Position numbers and translations under genes: made by a program. 5,049 nucleotides of DNA, from contig CALVKX010000158.1 of assembly GCA_944333375.1 (NCBI GenBank), forward strand, positions 1 through 5,049. The letters run 5' to 3'. Under the pieces are notes generated by a model. The model was given only the letters and a program-made list of their open reading frames with translations. It ran no database searches and had not been told where the DNA came from. Source of the stretch: an uncultured Eubacteriales bacterium (lineage in GTDB: Bacteria; Bacillota_A; Clostridia; Christensenellales; Aristaeellaceae). Each line of letters begins with the position of its first letter. The stretch's first letter is position 1. This document shows positions 4,659 through 5,049 of this stretch, one piece after another.

Positions 4659-5049
4659 TTACAGCAGGTGCGCGCAGTCCTTGTCAAACGAGATGGCGGC
4701 TTGCTCGCCGACCTCAAAGACGCGCTTGTTGAGGGGACAGCTGTCGGTGATCTTCACCAGCGTCCCGTCCGTCAGGCGCACATGGTAGTTCTGATAGCTG
4801 CCCATGAAGCAGCTCAGCTCCACCGTACAGGGCAGCAGCCCCTCCGAGGCGATCCAAATGGCCTCGGGCCGAAGCACGATCTCGGCTTCGGCGCCCGCTT
4901 CGCGGGTCGTGTCGGTTTCCACGGTCACGTCGCGGCCCTCGATGGTCACGACGCAGTCCTTCCCCTCCATGCCCTTGACGGTTCCCTTGATGAAATTGGC
5001 CTCGCCGATGAAGTCTGCCACGAACTCGTCGGTGGGATGGTAGTAGATG
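4659..5049 (-). CDS. ABC transporter ATP-binding protein, PotA/FbpC/UgpC-like, C-terminal TOBE region (5' end outside window)
   Basis: The reading frame is open to the window edge and codes for the last 130 residues of an ATPase subunit; the nucleotide-binding domain lies outside. The visible part starts with IYYHPTDEFVADFIGEANF, the hallmark linker after the ATPase core in PotA/FbpC/UgpC-type subunits. A TOBE-like beta domain follows, with the conserved LRPEAI at about 50 residues before a GSYQNYHV strand, and then a C-terminal segment with KRVFEVGEQA. TOBE domains in this group sense substrate or regulators and contact the partner subunit. An internal GTG at 5021 is not a start, because the family linker continues upstream of it. 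It is the last gene of its operon. Substrate could be polyamine, ferric iron, phosphonate or sugar and cannot be decided from this portion. Confidence 0.9.
   Translation of the reverse strand, partial: IYYHPTDEFVADFIGEANFIKGTVKGMEGKDCVVTIEGRDVTVETDTTREAGAEAEIVLRPEAIWIASEGLLPCTVELSCFMGSYQNYHVRLTDGTLVKITDSCPLNKRVFEVGEQAAISFDKDCAHLL

Overview
The window looks like a chromosomal segment of a moderately GC-rich, low-G+C-lineage Gram-positive anaerobe (Firmicutes, most likely class Clostridia). The evidence is a DnaD-domain protein paired with a DnaC/DnaI-type helicase loader, purine-rich Shine-Dalgarno sites, extended -10 promoters, and T-rich intrinsic terminators in AT-rich gaps between GC-rich genes. 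The lineage is inferred from gene content only. All supported genes are on the minus strand, so transcription runs from high to low coordinates.

Layout in the direction of transcription. (1) 5049-4659: C-terminal TOBE part of an ABC-transporter ATPase of the PotA/FbpC/UgpC (CUT1/MOI-like) group, cut by the window edge and closed by a strong intrinsic terminator (4637-4603). (2) An extended -10 promoter (about 4596-4568) drives a three-gene operon with 4-base stop/start overlaps: a 495-aa DnaD-domain primosome protein (4532-3045), a 332-aa AAA+ helicase loader (3048-2050), and a 118-aa ArsC/Spx-fold protein with no cysteine (2053-1697). A hairpin-plus-T-tract terminator lies at 1592-1565. (3) A 461-bp gene-free gap (1696-1236) holds that terminator, a second hairpin terminator pointing the opposite way, a pair of inverted repeats of about 14-20 bp, a promoter, and a leader of about 290 nt. 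(4) oppB (1235-324) and the beginning of oppC (308 to the window edge), the two permeases of an oligopeptide/dipeptide ABC importer.

Working together: the DnaD-like protein and the ATPase very probably cooperate to load the replicative helicase. The ArsC-like protein is translationally coupled to the loader, but its role is unknown. OppB and OppC form the heterodimeric membrane channel of a peptide importer whose binding protein and ATPases must lie outside the window.

Most of the window is ordinary. The points most worth a second look are the cysteine-free ArsC/Spx homologue in a replication operon, the apparent fourfold repetition of the DnaD C-terminal module, and the gap upstream of oppB. 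That gap has a MITE-like inverted-repeat pair, two promoter-like sites each touching an AAAGT-NN-ACTTT dyad, and a plus-strand terminator with no visible plus-strand gene. I see no strong evidence for a wholly new system.
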